DNA from: Brevibacterium atlanticum
GTDB lineage: Bacteria; Actinomycetota; Actinomycetes; Actinomycetales; Brevibacteriaceae
Length of the DNA stretch: 64,000 nucleotides
Direction of reading: 5' to 3'
Assembly (NCBI RefSeq): GCF_011617245.1
Contig: NZ_CP050152.1
Coordinates: forward strand, 3,400,503-3,464,502
Below, piece by piece: positions 34,070 through 42,673 of this stretch; position 1 is the first letter of the stretch, and each line of letters starts with the position of its first letter. The position numbers and the translations under genes are program-made. The notes under the pieces were generated by a model that saw only the letters and a list, made by a program, of their open reading frames with translations, had not been told where the DNA came from and ran no database searches.

Positions 34070-35356
34070 GTGCCGGGCACCCCGTCCCAGCCGCCGTCCG
34101 TGGGCACGGCGGCCGATCCGGGCACGGCGCCCGAGATCCACACGGTCCGCCACGCCGATCGCACCGCTCTCGCCGAGCTGCCGTGGCATCTGCCGCTGGC
34201 GCAGTGGCCGGAGAACCTCCTCGGCGGACTCCCCCGCGGCATCTCCCGCCACGTCGTGCGCTATGTCGAGATCGGCGATGAGGTCCTCGCGATCAAGGAG
34301 ACCGACGACAAGCAGGCGATGCGGGAGTTCGACATCCTCGGGGCGTTGGGCAACCTCGACGTACCTCTGGTCGAACCGCGGGCCGTCGTCAGCGGCCGCA
34401 CCACTGCCGACGGGCAGAAGCTCAACGGCGCACTCATCACCGCCTACCTCGAATTCTCCCTCCCCTACCGGGCCCTGTTCTCCCGCGATCTCGCCACGGA
34501 CACCGGTGGCCGCCTCGTCGACGCTCTGGCCGTGCTGCTCGCTCGGCTCCACCTCGTCGGGTTCTACTGGGGAGACGTCTCACTGTCGAACACCCTCTTC
34601 CGCCGCGACGCCGACGCCTATGCCGCGTACGTCGTCGATGCCGAGACCGGGGAGCTGCACGATCAGCTCTCCGACGGACAGCGGAACATGGACCTGAGGA
34701 TCGCGCGGATGAACATCGCCGGGGACTTCCTCGACCTGCAGGCCGCGGGGCTCGTCGATCCCGAGACCGACCCGATGGCCGCAGGAGAACGGCTGTGCGA
34801 GTCGTATCAGGCTCTGTGGACGGAGCTGACCCGAGTCGAGGAGTTCAGCGTCAATGAACGCTGGCGCATCGATGAGCGCATCCGCCGCCTCAACGACTTG
34901 GGCTTCGACCTCGGCGAGCTGACCGTGACGACCGACATCGACGGCATCAGCCTGCTCGTCGAACCGAAGGTCGTCGAACCCAACCACCACTCCCGGCGTC
35001 TGCTCCGCCTGACCGGGATCGGCGCGAACGAGAACCAGGCCAGAGCGATGCTCAACGACCTCGACTCGTTCCGGTCAGCGCCCGAGATCGCCGAGGTGGA
35101 CGAGCTCGACGAATCCGAAGCCGCCCGACGCTGGCTCGACGAGGTCTACAAACCGCTCATCCAGGCGATCCCGCAGAACCTCACCCGCAAGCTCGAACCG
35201 GGACAGATCTTCTACGAATTCGCCGAGCACCGGCGCACCATGGCCCGTGCCCGCCAGCGCGACGTTCCGACCATGGAAGCCATCGCCTACTTCATCGTCG
35301 ACTATCTCGCGAACCTCCCCGATGAGATCCGCTACGTCGACAGCGAGAAGTTCTGA
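34070..35356 (+). CDS. DUF4032 protein with a kinase-like fold
   Basis: 428 residues. The N-terminal half resembles a lipopolysaccharide-kinase/RIO-type fold: AIKETDDKQAMREFDIL supplies a candidate Lys-Glu pair, GFYWGDVSLSNTLF looks like a catalytic loop (usual form HxDLxxxN), and VVDAETGE sits where DFG would be. The C-terminal half (about 250-428) is the DUF4032-specific part with VEPNHHSRRLLRLTG and RKLEPGQIFYEFAEHR. The GTG at 34070 is 3 bp after the ATPase stop, so both are made together. The biological role is not established; a phosphotransferase or ATP-sensing function is inferred. Confidence 0.82.
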   Translation: MPGTPSQPPSVGTAADPGTAPEIHTVRHADRTALAELPWHLPLAQWPENLLGGLPRGISRHVVRYVEIGDEVLAIKETDDKQAMREFDILGALGNLDVPLVEPRAVVSGRTTADGQKLNGALITAYLEFSLPYRALFSRDLATDTGGRLVDALAVLLARLHLVGFYWGDVSLSNTLFRRDADAYAAYVVDAETGELHDQLSDGQRNMDLRIARMNIAGDFLDLQAAGLVDPETDPMAAGERLCESYQALWTELTRVEEFSVNERWRIDERIRRLNDLGFDLGELTVTTDIDGISLLVEPKVVEPNHHSRRLLRLTGIGANENQARAMLNDLDSFRSAPEIAEVDELDESEAARRWLDEVYKPLIQAIPQNLTRKLEPGQIFYEFAEHRRTMARARQRDVPTMEAIAYFIVDYLANLPDEIRYVDSEKF

Positions 35357-35520
35357 CCCTCGCCGAGGTGGCCCGCCCCGCTGCACGGCCCCGCCGGCGG
35401 GAAGCCCTGCCGAAATCGGCGGCTCCCACGGAGGGAAGCGGAGATCCGCCCCGTCCATGTTCCACAGGGTGAAACGATCGCGGCAGAACCGCCTCGGCGG
35501 GCATAGCTTTGATCTCAGCG

Positions 35521-35540
35521 GAGGGACGACGTCGTCCCTC
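35521..35540. promoter_or_regulatory. perfect 20-bp palindrome in the SDR leader
   Basis: GAGGGACGAC followed directly by its reverse complement, 29 bp before the SDR start and just after a possible -10 (TAGCTT at 35504-35509). The position fits a repressor operator. The rest of the 213-bp gap holds a CGCCGAGGTGG-type motif near 35363 and CCGCCTCGGCG near 35490, but no gene. Confidence 0.5.
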
Positions 35541-35569
35541 GCCGACGAAACCCCACGGAAGGACCCCTG

Positions 35570-36391
35570 ATGACCGCCACCGAACCGATGCCCACGAATG
35601 AGAACAACCCGTCGATTCCCGGTCTGTTCGACCTGACCGGTCGCACCGCGGTCGTCGTCGGCGCCGGATCCGGACTCGGCCAGGCCAGCGCCATCGGTCT
35701 CGCCGACGCCGGAGCCCACGTCGTCGCCGCCGATCTCAACCTCGCGGGAGCCGAGGAGACCGCCGCACTCGTCGCCGACCGCGGGGCCGGATCCGCCGAA
35801 GCCGTCGCCGTCGACATCACGGGTACTGATTCCGTCGACGCTCTCGTCGCGGCTCAGGCCGAGGCGCAGGTCCTCGTCGTCACCCCCGGGGCGAACGTGC
35901 GCAAGCGACTGATCTCGACGACCGATGACGAGTTCGACAGGGTCATCGACATCAACCTCAAGGGCACCTACCGGCTGATGCGCGGCTTCGGCCGGGAGAT
36001 GGCTGCTCGGGGCCGTGGCTCCATCGTCACCTACGCGTCGTTCAGGGCGCTGGCCATCGAACCCGGTCAGGGTCTGTACGCGGCGGCCAAGGCTGGGGTC
36101 GTACAGCTGACGAAGACGCTGGCCAGCGAGCTCGGCGGACAGGGTGTGCGGGTCAATGCGATCCTGCCCGGACCGTTCGACACCCCACTGACGCAGCAGA
36201 TCAAAGCCGACGAAACATGGTGGAACGCCTACGCCGACAAGACCGCCCTGGGCCGCTGGGGTCGTCTCCACGAGATCGCCGGGCCCGTCCTCTTCCTCGC
36301 CTCGGACGCCTCGAGCTACATCACCGGGCACTCGCAGCTCGTCGACGGCGGGTGGATGGCTCAGGACGGCCGCTTCACCCCCGACGTGTGA
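35570..36391 (+). CDS. short-chain dehydrogenase/reductase
   Basis: NAD(P)-dependent oxidoreductase of 273 residues with the classical SDR motifs: GAGSGLGQA (32-40), DLN at the end of strand 2 (NAD preference), a degenerate NAG-type motif TPGANV, the catalytic Ser in TYASFRA, YAAAK (Tyr/Lys), and PGPFDTPL. The C-terminus DGGWMAQDGRF is typical. The ATG at 35570 has GGAAGGACCCCTG upstream. It is monocistronic, followed by an APC permease after 127 bp. The substrate is unknown. Confidence 0.9.
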   Translation: MTATEPMPTNENNPSIPGLFDLTGRTAVVVGAGSGLGQASAIGLADAGAHVVAADLNLAGAEETAALVADRGAGSAEAVAVDITGTDSVDALVAAQAEAQVLVVTPGANVRKRLISTTDDEFDRVIDINLKGTYRLMRGFGREMAARGRGSIVTYASFRALAIEPGQGLYAAAKAGVVQLTKTLASELGGQGVRVNAILPGPFDTPLTQQIKADETWWNAYADKTALGRWGRLHEIAGPVLFLASDASSYITGHSQLVDGGWMAQDGRFTPDV

Positions 36392-36488
36392 CAAGGCCGG
36401 TTCGGGGCCTGCCAGGCGGCGTTGTTCGTGTGAGATCGGCGACGCGGCAGGCGACCGTTCCCCGTGATCGCGGGGAACCCGACCGAGA

Positions 36489-36520
36489 GGATATGCAACA
36501 TTATGCAAAAATATTCATAT
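36489..36520 (+). promoter_or_regulatory. AT-rich operator-like segment before the APC permease
   Basis: In otherwise GC-rich DNA the sequence has TATGCAA twice, 10 bp apart, and then ATTCATAT running into the start codon at 36519. TATGCAA and TTCATA form an imperfect palindrome. It could be a repressor site or the core promoter; there is no ribosome binding site. Confidence 0.4.
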
Positions 36521-38018
36521 GACCGATCCTGATACGCCATCCGCACCACCGACAGCCACCTCGGCGGGGGTGCTGCGCCAACTGGGGCGGCGCAAATCGA
36601 TCGGATCGATGGTCGCGGACGCACAGACCGACGCCGAGGGATCGGGCCACCTGCGGCGGACGTTCGGCGTCTTCCAGCTGACGATGATCAGCGTCGGCGC
36701 CACCCTGGGCACGGGAATCCTCGTCATCCTCGGCGAGGCCGTCCCCGTGGCCGGACCCGCGGTATGGCTGGCGTTCGTCCTCGCCGGAGTCACCGCGCTG
36801 CTCTCGGCGGTCAGCTACGCCGAGATGGCCGGCATGGTGCCGGTGTCGGGATCGAGCTATTCGTACTCCTATGCGACCCTCGGCGAGGGTGTGGCCTGGG
36901 TCTGCGGCTGGTGTCTCGTCCTCGAATACGCGGTCTCGGTCGCCGCGGTCGCCGTCGGCGCCGCCGACTACGTCAATGAGACTCTGCGGGTGTTCGGACT
37001 CGAACTGCCCGCCTCCCTGACCGCCGGGCCCGGGGTGGCGGACGATCCCGGCGGCATCATCAACATCTCTGCGCTCGTCGTCGTGGCCCTGGCGACGGTG
37101 CTGCTTATGCGCGGGGCCGGGGAATCCGGCATCGTCAATACGATCCTCGTGTTCGTCAAACTCGGGATCCTCGTGTTCTTCGCAATCGTGGCCTTCACCG
37201 CGTTCAAGGCCGGCAACTTCGCGCCTATGCTGCCGATGGGGGCCGCCGGAGTCACCGCGGCCGCCTCGAGCGTGTTCTTCTCCTACATCGGCTTCGACGC
37301 GGCCTCGACGGCCGGCGAGGAAGCGAAGAACCCCCGCCGCGATCTGCCGCGGGCGATCATCTTCTCGATGCTCATCGTCACTTCGATGTACGTGCTCGTG
37401 GCCGTGGCCGCGATCGGGGCCAGGCAGTGGCAGTGGTTCTCCGGCGCAAACGCTCCGCTCGTCCAGATCGTCGAGGAGATCACGGGTTCGAACCTCGCCG
37501 TCCTCGCCTTCGCGGTGGCTGCGGTGCTCGCGATCTTCTCCGTCGTCATCACCGTCCTCTACGGACAGTCGCGGATCCTGCTGACGATGGCGCGCGACGG
37601 CATGGTGCCGAAGATCTTCGGCGTCGTCTCCCGGCGCACCGGCACTCCTCTGGCCGGCACCCTCATCGTCGGCGGGCTCGTCGCGATCACTGCGGCGCTG
37701 ATTCCCCTCGGCGAGCTCGCCGACGCCACAAGCATCGGCACTCTGTTCGCGTTCTTCCTCGTCAACCTCGCCGTCATCTACCTGCGCGTGAAGCGACCTG
37801 ACCTCGAGCGGTCGTTCACGGTCCCCTTCGGCCCGGTCATCCCGGCCCTCGGTGCGCTCGCGTGCGCGTTCCTCATGATCAACCTCGGCGGGACGACCTG
37901 GGCCGTCTTCGGCGTGTGGATGGCCGTCGGCGCGCTCGTCTACTTCGCCTACAGCCGCCGCCACTCGGTCGTCGGCCGACTCAGTGAACAGGACTACCGC
38001 ACCACCCTCACCCCCTAA
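36519..38018 (+). CDS. APC-superfamily amino-acid permease (cationic amino-acid transporter-like)
   Basis: 499 residues with about 12 to 14 hydrophobic segments. The segment 1 unwound motif GATLGTGILVILG, SYAEMAGMVPVSGSSYSYSYATLGE and FFSYIGFDAASTAGEEAKNPRRDLP are characteristic of CAT-type exchangers or importers. The N-terminal 40 residues are hydrophilic. The ATG at 36519 lacks a Shine-Dalgarno sequence and abuts an AT-rich segment, suggesting a very short leader. Its gene ends at the perfect palindrome at 38019. Confidence 0.9.
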   Translation: MTDPDTPSAPPTATSAGVLRQLGRRKSIGSMVADAQTDAEGSGHLRRTFGVFQLTMISVGATLGTGILVILGEAVPVAGPAVWLAFVLAGVTALLSAVSYAEMAGMVPVSGSSYSYSYATLGEGVAWVCGWCLVLEYAVSVAAVAVGAADYVNETLRVFGLELPASLTAGPGVADDPGGIINISALVVVALATVLLMRGAGESGIVNTILVFVKLGILVFFAIVAFTAFKAGNFAPMLPMGAAGVTAAASSVFFSYIGFDAASTAGEEAKNPRRDLPRAIIFSMLIVTSMYVLVAVAAIGARQWQWFSGANAPLVQIVEEITGSNLAVLAFAVAAVLAIFSVVITVLYGQSRILLTMARDGMVPKIFGVVSRRTGTPLAGTLIVGGLVAITAALIPLGELADATSIGTLFAFFLVNLAVIYLRVKRPDLERSFTVPFGPVIPALGALACAFLMINLGGTTWAVFGVWMAVGALVYFAYSRRHSVVGRLSEQDYRTTLTP

Positions 38019-38080
38019 TTGCTACCTGACGGCGGCCCAGCAACCTCGCGCGAGGTTGCTGGGCCGCCGTCAGGTAGCAA
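38019..38080. terminator. perfect 62-bp palindrome between convergent genes
   Basis: Two 31-bp arms, TTGCTACCTGACGGCGGCCC onward, meet with no spacer and pair without a mismatch. It starts at the base after the APC permease stop and ends 9 bp before the rlmB-like stop; outer CCCC/GGGG tracts could extend the stem. It should terminate transcription in both directions. Confidence 0.85.
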
Positions 38081-38089
38081 ATGGGGGTT

Positions 38090-39028
38090 TCAGGCGCGGC
38101 GGGCTCTCGCCACTTCGTAGAGTGAGACGGCCGCGGCGATACCGGCGTTGAGGGATTCGGTCGTCGCGGCGATCGGGATCGAGACGATCTGGTCGCACTT
38201 CTCCGAGATCAGTCGGGACAGTCCCTTGCCCTCGGAGCCGACGACGATGCACAGCGGGTCACGGGTGAAGCTCAGCTCGGGCAGCTCCACATCTCCGTCC
38301 ATGTCGAGGCCGACGACGAAGATGTTCTGCTTCTTCAGCTCATCGATCGCCCGGGCCAGGTTGACCACCTGGGCGACGCGGATTCGAGACGCGGCACCGG
38401 CCGAGGTCTTCCACGCGGCCGCCGTCATCGACGCGGCGCGCCGTTCGGGGATGATCACTCCGTGACCGCCGAAGGCCGCGGTCGAGCGGACGATCGCGCC
38501 GAGGTTGCGCGGATCGGTGATCCCGTCGAGAGCCACGAGCAGCGGGGTCTCGGCCCGGTCGGCGGCGAATTCGAGCAGATCGGAGGGGTCGGCGTACTCG
38601 TACGGCGGGACCTGCAGGGCGATGCCCTGGTGGATCGCGTCGTCGGTGAGCCGGTCGAGGTCGGGCTTGCTCGCCTCGAGCATCGAGATGCCGCGTTGCG
38701 TGGCCAGGGTGATCGACTCGCGGACACGATCGTCGGAGTCGATGCGACCGGAGACGTACATCGCGGTCGCCGGCACCCCCTCGCGCAGCGCCTCGAGCAC
38801 AGAATTGCGCCCGGCGACCATATTCGGCCCGAGCTCCTTCTTCTTCCGCTTCGCCTGCGCCGAGGCGTTGGCGGACTTGCGATTCTGTGCGGCCTTGTGC
38901 GCCTTGTGGTAGACGCGGTCCTCGGCCTTGGGCGTCGGGCCCTTGCCGCGCAGTCCGCGCTTGTTCTTACCGCCCGACCCTTTGGTCGGACCCTTCTTCG
39001 AACCGCCGGAGCGGGGATTGGAAGCCAT
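38090..39028 (-). CDS. rlmB: SpoU/TrmH-family RNA 2'-O-methyltransferase (RlmB-like)
   Basis: Methylates a ribose 2'-OH, in relatives G2251 of 23S rRNA. The 312 residues have a basic, Lys/Gly-rich N-terminus (1-68), the substrate-binding subdomain MVAGRNSVLEALREG, then the knotted SpoU domain with VALDGITDPRNLGAIVRSTAAFG, VGSEGKGLSRL and IPIAATTESLNAGIAAAV (motifs 1 to 3). The ATG at 39028 follows AGGAATCAC. cysS lies 61 bp upstream on the same strand, the usual actinobacterial order. Confidence 0.92.
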   Translation of the reverse strand: MASNPRSGGSKKGPTKGSGGKNKRGLRGKGPTPKAEDRVYHKAHKAAQNRKSANASAQAKRKKKELGPNMVAGRNSVLEALREGVPATAMYVSGRIDSDDRVRESITLATQRGISMLEASKPDLDRLTDDAIHQGIALQVPPYEYADPSDLLEFAADRAETPLLVALDGITDPRNLGAIVRSTAAFGGHGVIIPERRAASMTAAAWKTSAGAASRIRVAQVVNLARAIDELKKQNIFVVGLDMDGDVELPELSFTRDPLCIVVGSEGKGLSRLISEKCDQIVSIPIAATTESLNAGIAAAVSLYEVARARRA

Positions 39029-39089
39029 GTGATTCCTATCAGGTGCGTAGAGGCCGCGGGCGTGTGCCCGTGACCGAGATTCGTGGTCC

Positions 39090-40541
39090 TCAGCCCTCGC
39101 CGAGGTGGTAGCGGTACCCGTCGGCCGTGTCCTCGACGATGACGCCGGCCGCGGCGAGTTCGTCGCGGATCGCATCCGCAGTCGCGTAGTCCTTGTCCCG
39201 CTTGGCCTCGGCACGCTTGTTCGCCAGGGTGGCGACGAGGGAGTCGAGTGCCGATTCCGCCTTCTCATCGGCGTCCGAGCCGGCCCAGACCGCAGCGCTG
39301 GGGTTGACGCCGAGGATGTCGAGCATGAGTTCGACCTCGGCGACGATCCTCGCCAGAGTCTCCGGATCGCTTCCCGCATCGAGCAGCTTCGCGCCCTCGC
39401 TCACCGCCGCGAAGACCACGGACAGTGCCCGCGGAATGCCGAGGTCGTCGTCGAGGGCCGCGGCGAACTCAACAGGGACATCGACCGTGCGGGCCGCATA
39501 CCCGTCGCTGACATCCGGCAGGGCCGGAGCGCTCGCGCCGAGTGACTGCCGAGCCCGCTGGAGGAAGTTCGACAGCCGTTCGAGCGAGGCCGCCGAGCGT
39601 TCCATCGCTTCAGGCGAGAAGTCCAGGATCGACCGGTAGCTCGCCCCGGTGAGGAAGTAGCGCAGAGCCAGCGGGCTGAAGGACTCGAACAGGTCGGAGG
39701 CGAAGACCGAGTTGCCGAGCGACTTCGACATCTTGTCCCCACCGACGTTGAGCAGTCCGGAGTGCATCCAGACGTTCGCAAACCGATCCCCGGCCGCCCT
39801 TGACTGGGCGAGTTCGTTCTCATGGTGGGGGAAGCGCAGGTCGAGGCCGCCGCCGTGGATGTCGAAGTTCGACCCCAGATACTTCGTCGACATCGCCGAG
39901 CATTCGATGTGCCAGCCTGGACGACCCCTCCCCCAGGGGGACGGCCACGAGGCGGTGATGGGCTCAGTGTCCTTGTGCGCCTTCCACAGCGCGAAGTCCC
40001 GAGCGTCCTTCTTCCCGCGCAGTTCGGCGCCTTCGGCTAACTCCATGTCCTCGAGCTTCTGGTTCGTCAGCTCACCGTAGTCGGCCCACGAGGCGGCGTC
40101 GAAGTAGACATCGGCACTGCCGTCGAGAGCGGGATAGGCATGGCCCGCCTCGATGAGGCGGGAGATGAGTTCGATCATCTCGGTGATGTGGCCGGTCGCA
40201 CGCGGCTCATTGCTCGGAGGCAGCACGTCGAGTGCGTTGTAGGCGTCGGTGAACGCCCGCTCGTATTTGTAGGCGTGAGCGAACCACTCGCGGCCCTCTT
40301 CGACGGACTTCGACAGGATCTTGTCGTCGATGTCCGTGACATTGCGGACCATCGTCACCGAATACCCGCTGTAGAGCAGCCAGCGGCGCAGGGTGTCGAA
40401 GACCGATGCCGAACGCAGATGACCGATGTGCGGCTCGCCCTGCACCGTGGCGCCACAGACATAGATCCCGACGTGCCCGTCGTTGACGGGACGCAGTTCT
40501 TCGGTCCTGCGGCTGGCGGTGTTATAGAGCGAGATAGTCAC
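39090..40541 (-). CDS. cysS: cysteinyl-tRNA synthetase
   Basis: Class I synthetase of 483 residues charging tRNA-Cys. The zinc-binding cysteine is in VYVCGATVQGEPHIGH, which includes the HIGH motif; DIDDKI, PSPWGRGRPGWHIECSAM (second zinc ligands) and KMSKSLGN (KMSKS) follow. C-terminal DALR and anticodon-binding regions are present. The GTG at 40541 is 7 nt after TAGACT, so the mRNA is leaderless. In related genomes ispF and ispD precede cysS; here they are not adjacent. Confidence 0.97.
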   Translation of the reverse strand: MTISLYNTASRRTEELRPVNDGHVGIYVCGATVQGEPHIGHLRSASVFDTLRRWLLYSGYSVTMVRNVTDIDDKILSKSVEEGREWFAHAYKYERAFTDAYNALDVLPPSNEPRATGHITEMIELISRLIEAGHAYPALDGSADVYFDAASWADYGELTNQKLEDMELAEGAELRGKKDARDFALWKAHKDTEPITASWPSPWGRGRPGWHIECSAMSTKYLGSNFDIHGGGLDLRFPHHENELAQSRAAGDRFANVWMHSGLLNVGGDKMSKSLGNSVFASDLFESFSPLALRYFLTGASYRSILDFSPEAMERSAASLERLSNFLQRARQSLGASAPALPDVSDGYAARTVDVPVEFAAALDDDLGIPRALSVVFAAVSEGAKLLDAGSDPETLARIVAEVELMLDILGVNPSAAVWAGSDADEKAESALDSLVATLANKRAEAKRDKDYATADAIRDELAAAGVIVEDTADGYRYHLGEG

Positions 40542-40789
40542 GTCCTCAAGTCTACCGGGCCGCTCCGAATTCGCGGTTTCCCTGCCTTCGACATAGGACT
40601 GTTACGCACCTCACGTGACGCGGCACACAATACACAGCCAATTCCCAGTAATGTGGACGCAAGCAATGAAGGCCGACGTGAGAGGCGTTCTCGCAATCCG
40701 GACTTCGCACGAACTCACCCGCCTCACAGACGAGACTGCGGGAGCTGAACTCGGTCTCGAAACCCCGCGACCGATCGAGAAAGGACACT
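40542..40789. other. divergent intergenic region between cysS and metP
   Basis: 248 bp with the cysS -10 box TAGACT (minus, 40549-40554) at one end and the metP ribosome binding site GAAAGGACACT at the other. CGAGAC and GTCTCG near 40731-40760 could form a small hairpin in the metP leader. I do not recognise a known riboswitch. Confidence 0.45.
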
Positions 40790-42352
40790 ATGTCTGCCAA
40801 GACATCACCCCAGAGGGAGGTCTTCGCCACCCGCGGCGCGTTCATCTTCGCGGCCATCGGCTCGGCGGTCGGCCTCGGCAACATCTGGCGTTTCCCCTAT
40901 GTCACCTATGACAACGGTGGCGGCGCCTTCATCATCCCTTATCTCGTCGCACTGCTGACGGCGGGCATCCCGCTGCTCTTCTTCGACTATGCGATGGGCC
41001 ACCGCTCACGCGGTTCGGCACCCCTGTCGTTCCGGATGGCCTCGAAGATCGCCGAGCCCATCGGCTGGTTCCAGACCGGCGTGGCCTTCGTCATCGGCGT
41101 CTACTATGCGGCGATCATCGGCTGGGCCGGCTGCTACATGTTCTTCTCCCTCAACCAGGCGTGGGGAGACGATGCGGCCTCCTTCTTCCAGTCGGACTTC
41201 CTCAAGCTGACCGATCCGGGCATCTCCTTCGAGTTCGTCCCCGGCGTGCTCATCCCGATCATCATCGTCTGGGTCATCACCCTGGGCATCCTGCTCCTCG
41301 GTGTGCAGAACGGCATTGCGGGCTTCTCGAAGATCTTCATTCCGCTGCTCGTGATCCTCTTCCTCGCTCTCGTCATCCGCGCCCTGTTCCTGCCGGGTGC
41401 CGCCGAGGGACTCAATGCCCTCTTCACGCCCGACTTCTCGGCCCTGACTGACCCGACGGTGTGGATCGCGGCCTACGGGCAGATCTTCTTCTCCCTGTCC
41501 ATCGGCTTCGGCATCATGATCACCTACGCCTCGTACCTGAAGAGGAAGACGAACCTCACCGGTTCCGGTCTCGTCGTCGGCTTCTCGAACTCCGCATTCG
41601 AGATCCTCGCCGGTGTCGGCGTCTTCGCCGCACTCGGATTCATGGCTGCGGCGCAGGGCACTGAGGTCTCCGAGGTGGCCGACTCCGGGATCGGGCTGGC
41701 GTTCATGGCCTTCCCGACGCTGATCTCGGAGATGCCCGGCGGCGGACTCTTCGGCTTCGCCTTCTTCGCCTGCCTCGTCTTCGCCGGCCTGACCTCGCTC
41801 GTCTCGATCGTCCAGGTGCCCATCCAGGCGCTGCGCGAGAAGTTCAGGATCGGGAACAAGGCTTCGATCCTCCTCGTCGGAGGCGTCATGGCGATCATCT
41901 CGATCGTGCTGCTTCCCACGGTCACCGGCCTCTACGTGCTCGACACGATCGATGCCTGGGCGAACAACATCGGCATCGTCGGCGGCGCCGTCATCGGTCT
42001 CATCGCGATCGGGTGGGCACTGAGGAAACTGCCGGTGCTGCGCAACCACCTCAATGCGATCTCGAGCTTCAAGGTCGGCTGGACCTGGATGATCATCCTC
42101 GGCGGGCTGACCACTCTGGTGCTCGCCTATATGCTCATCCACCAGATCATCGCCTACGCCACCGAGGGGTACGAGGACTACCCGGTCAGTGTCACCGGAA
42201 TTATGGGCTGGGGCATGATCGGCCTGATCATCGTGGCAGCGATCGTGCTCACGCTCATCAGATGGCCGAAGCAGACCATCGCCGAGGCGGAATCGGCGAT
42301 CGCCGATTCCGTGGCCGAAGAGAATCTCCGCAACGAAACCACAGGAGCCTGA
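40790..42352 (+). CDS. metP: sodium-dependent methionine/alanine importer, large subunit (SNF family)
   Basis: 520 residues with about 12 hydrophobic segments of the neurotransmitter:sodium symporter family: GAFIFAAIGSAVGLGNIWRFPYV at the N-terminus is the segment 1 sodium and substrate site, and FFSLSIGFGIMITYASYL is segment 6. The assignment to MetP comes from the 34-residue MetS-like gene that follows immediately, the arrangement known from Corynebacterium glutamicum MetPS. The ATG at 40790 follows GAAAGGACACT. Confidence 0.9.
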   Translation: MSAKTSPQREVFATRGAFIFAAIGSAVGLGNIWRFPYVTYDNGGGAFIIPYLVALLTAGIPLLFFDYAMGHRSRGSAPLSFRMASKIAEPIGWFQTGVAFVIGVYYAAIIGWAGCYMFFSLNQAWGDDAASFFQSDFLKLTDPGISFEFVPGVLIPIIIVWVITLGILLLGVQNGIAGFSKIFIPLLVILFLALVIRALFLPGAAEGLNALFTPDFSALTDPTVWIAAYGQIFFSLSIGFGIMITYASYLKRKTNLTGSGLVVGFSNSAFEILAGVGVFAALGFMAAAQGTEVSEVADSGIGLAFMAFPTLISEMPGGGLFGFAFFACLVFAGLTSLVSIVQVPIQALREKFRIGNKASILLVGGVMAIISIVLLPTVTGLYVLDTIDAWANNIGIVGGAVIGLIAIGWALRKLPVLRNHLNAISSFKVGWTWMIILGGLTTLVLAYMLIHQIIAYATEGYEDYPVSVTGIMGWGMIGLIIVAAIVLTLIRWPKQTIAEAESAIADSVAEENLRNETTGA

Positions 42353-42353
42353 C

Positions 42354-42458
42354 ATGGGTACTTCAGCAATCATCATGATGGTCATCGCCATGGTCACCGT
42401 CTGGGGCGGCCTCGGCGCCGCGATCATGCACCTGCGCAAGCACCCCGACGAGGAGTGA
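42354..42458 (+). CDS. metS: methionine/alanine importer small subunit
   Basis: A 34-residue protein: a single hydrophobic helix (about 5-25, with IIMMVIAMVTVW) and the charged end HLRKHPDEE, the pattern of the MetS small subunit. The ATG is 1 nt after the metP stop and has CAGGAGCC upstream. It is required with MetP for uptake in C. glutamicum. A terminator follows 34 nt later. Confidence 0.88.
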   Translation: MGTSAIIMMVIAMVTVWGGLGAAIMHLRKHPDEE

Positions 42459-42491
42459 GCACCCCGCCCGCTCCAACGGCGTGACACGAAG

Positions 42492-42531
42492 AAGGCGGTC
42501 CGATCCCTGTCATCAGGGGTCGGACCGCCTT
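42492..42531 (+). terminator. terminator of metPS
   Basis: AAGGCGGTCCGATCCC pairs with the segment at 42516-42531 with one T-G wobble; loop of 8 nt; followed by a pyrimidine-rich TCTCATTC. Confidence 0.8.
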
Positions 42532-42549
42532 TCTCATTCGCCGTGCGAC

Positions 42550-42640
42550 TTCCCCCCACCGAGGTGGCCGGTCGGGCTCTTTCCCCGCACCGTGGCGGCC
42601 CGTCGGGGTCCAGCCCTTCCCCTCACCGAGGTGGCGGACC
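42550..42640. repeat. degenerate tandem repeat in the metS/APC gap
   Basis: TTCCCC starts at 42550, 42581 and 42617, each followed by a CACCG(A/T)GG(T/C)GG core and a GTCGGG or GGACC segment. It resembles, in reverse complement, the 36-bp units at 24830-24937. Confidence 0.5.
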
Positions 42641-42673
42641 ATGGTCACGGCCGCCTCGGCGAAGGAGCCGCGG

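Noticed and set aside
40542-40789. A methionine or SAM riboswitch in the metP leader
   Set aside because: No conserved riboswitch core and no terminator hairpin is recognisable; only a small possible stem.
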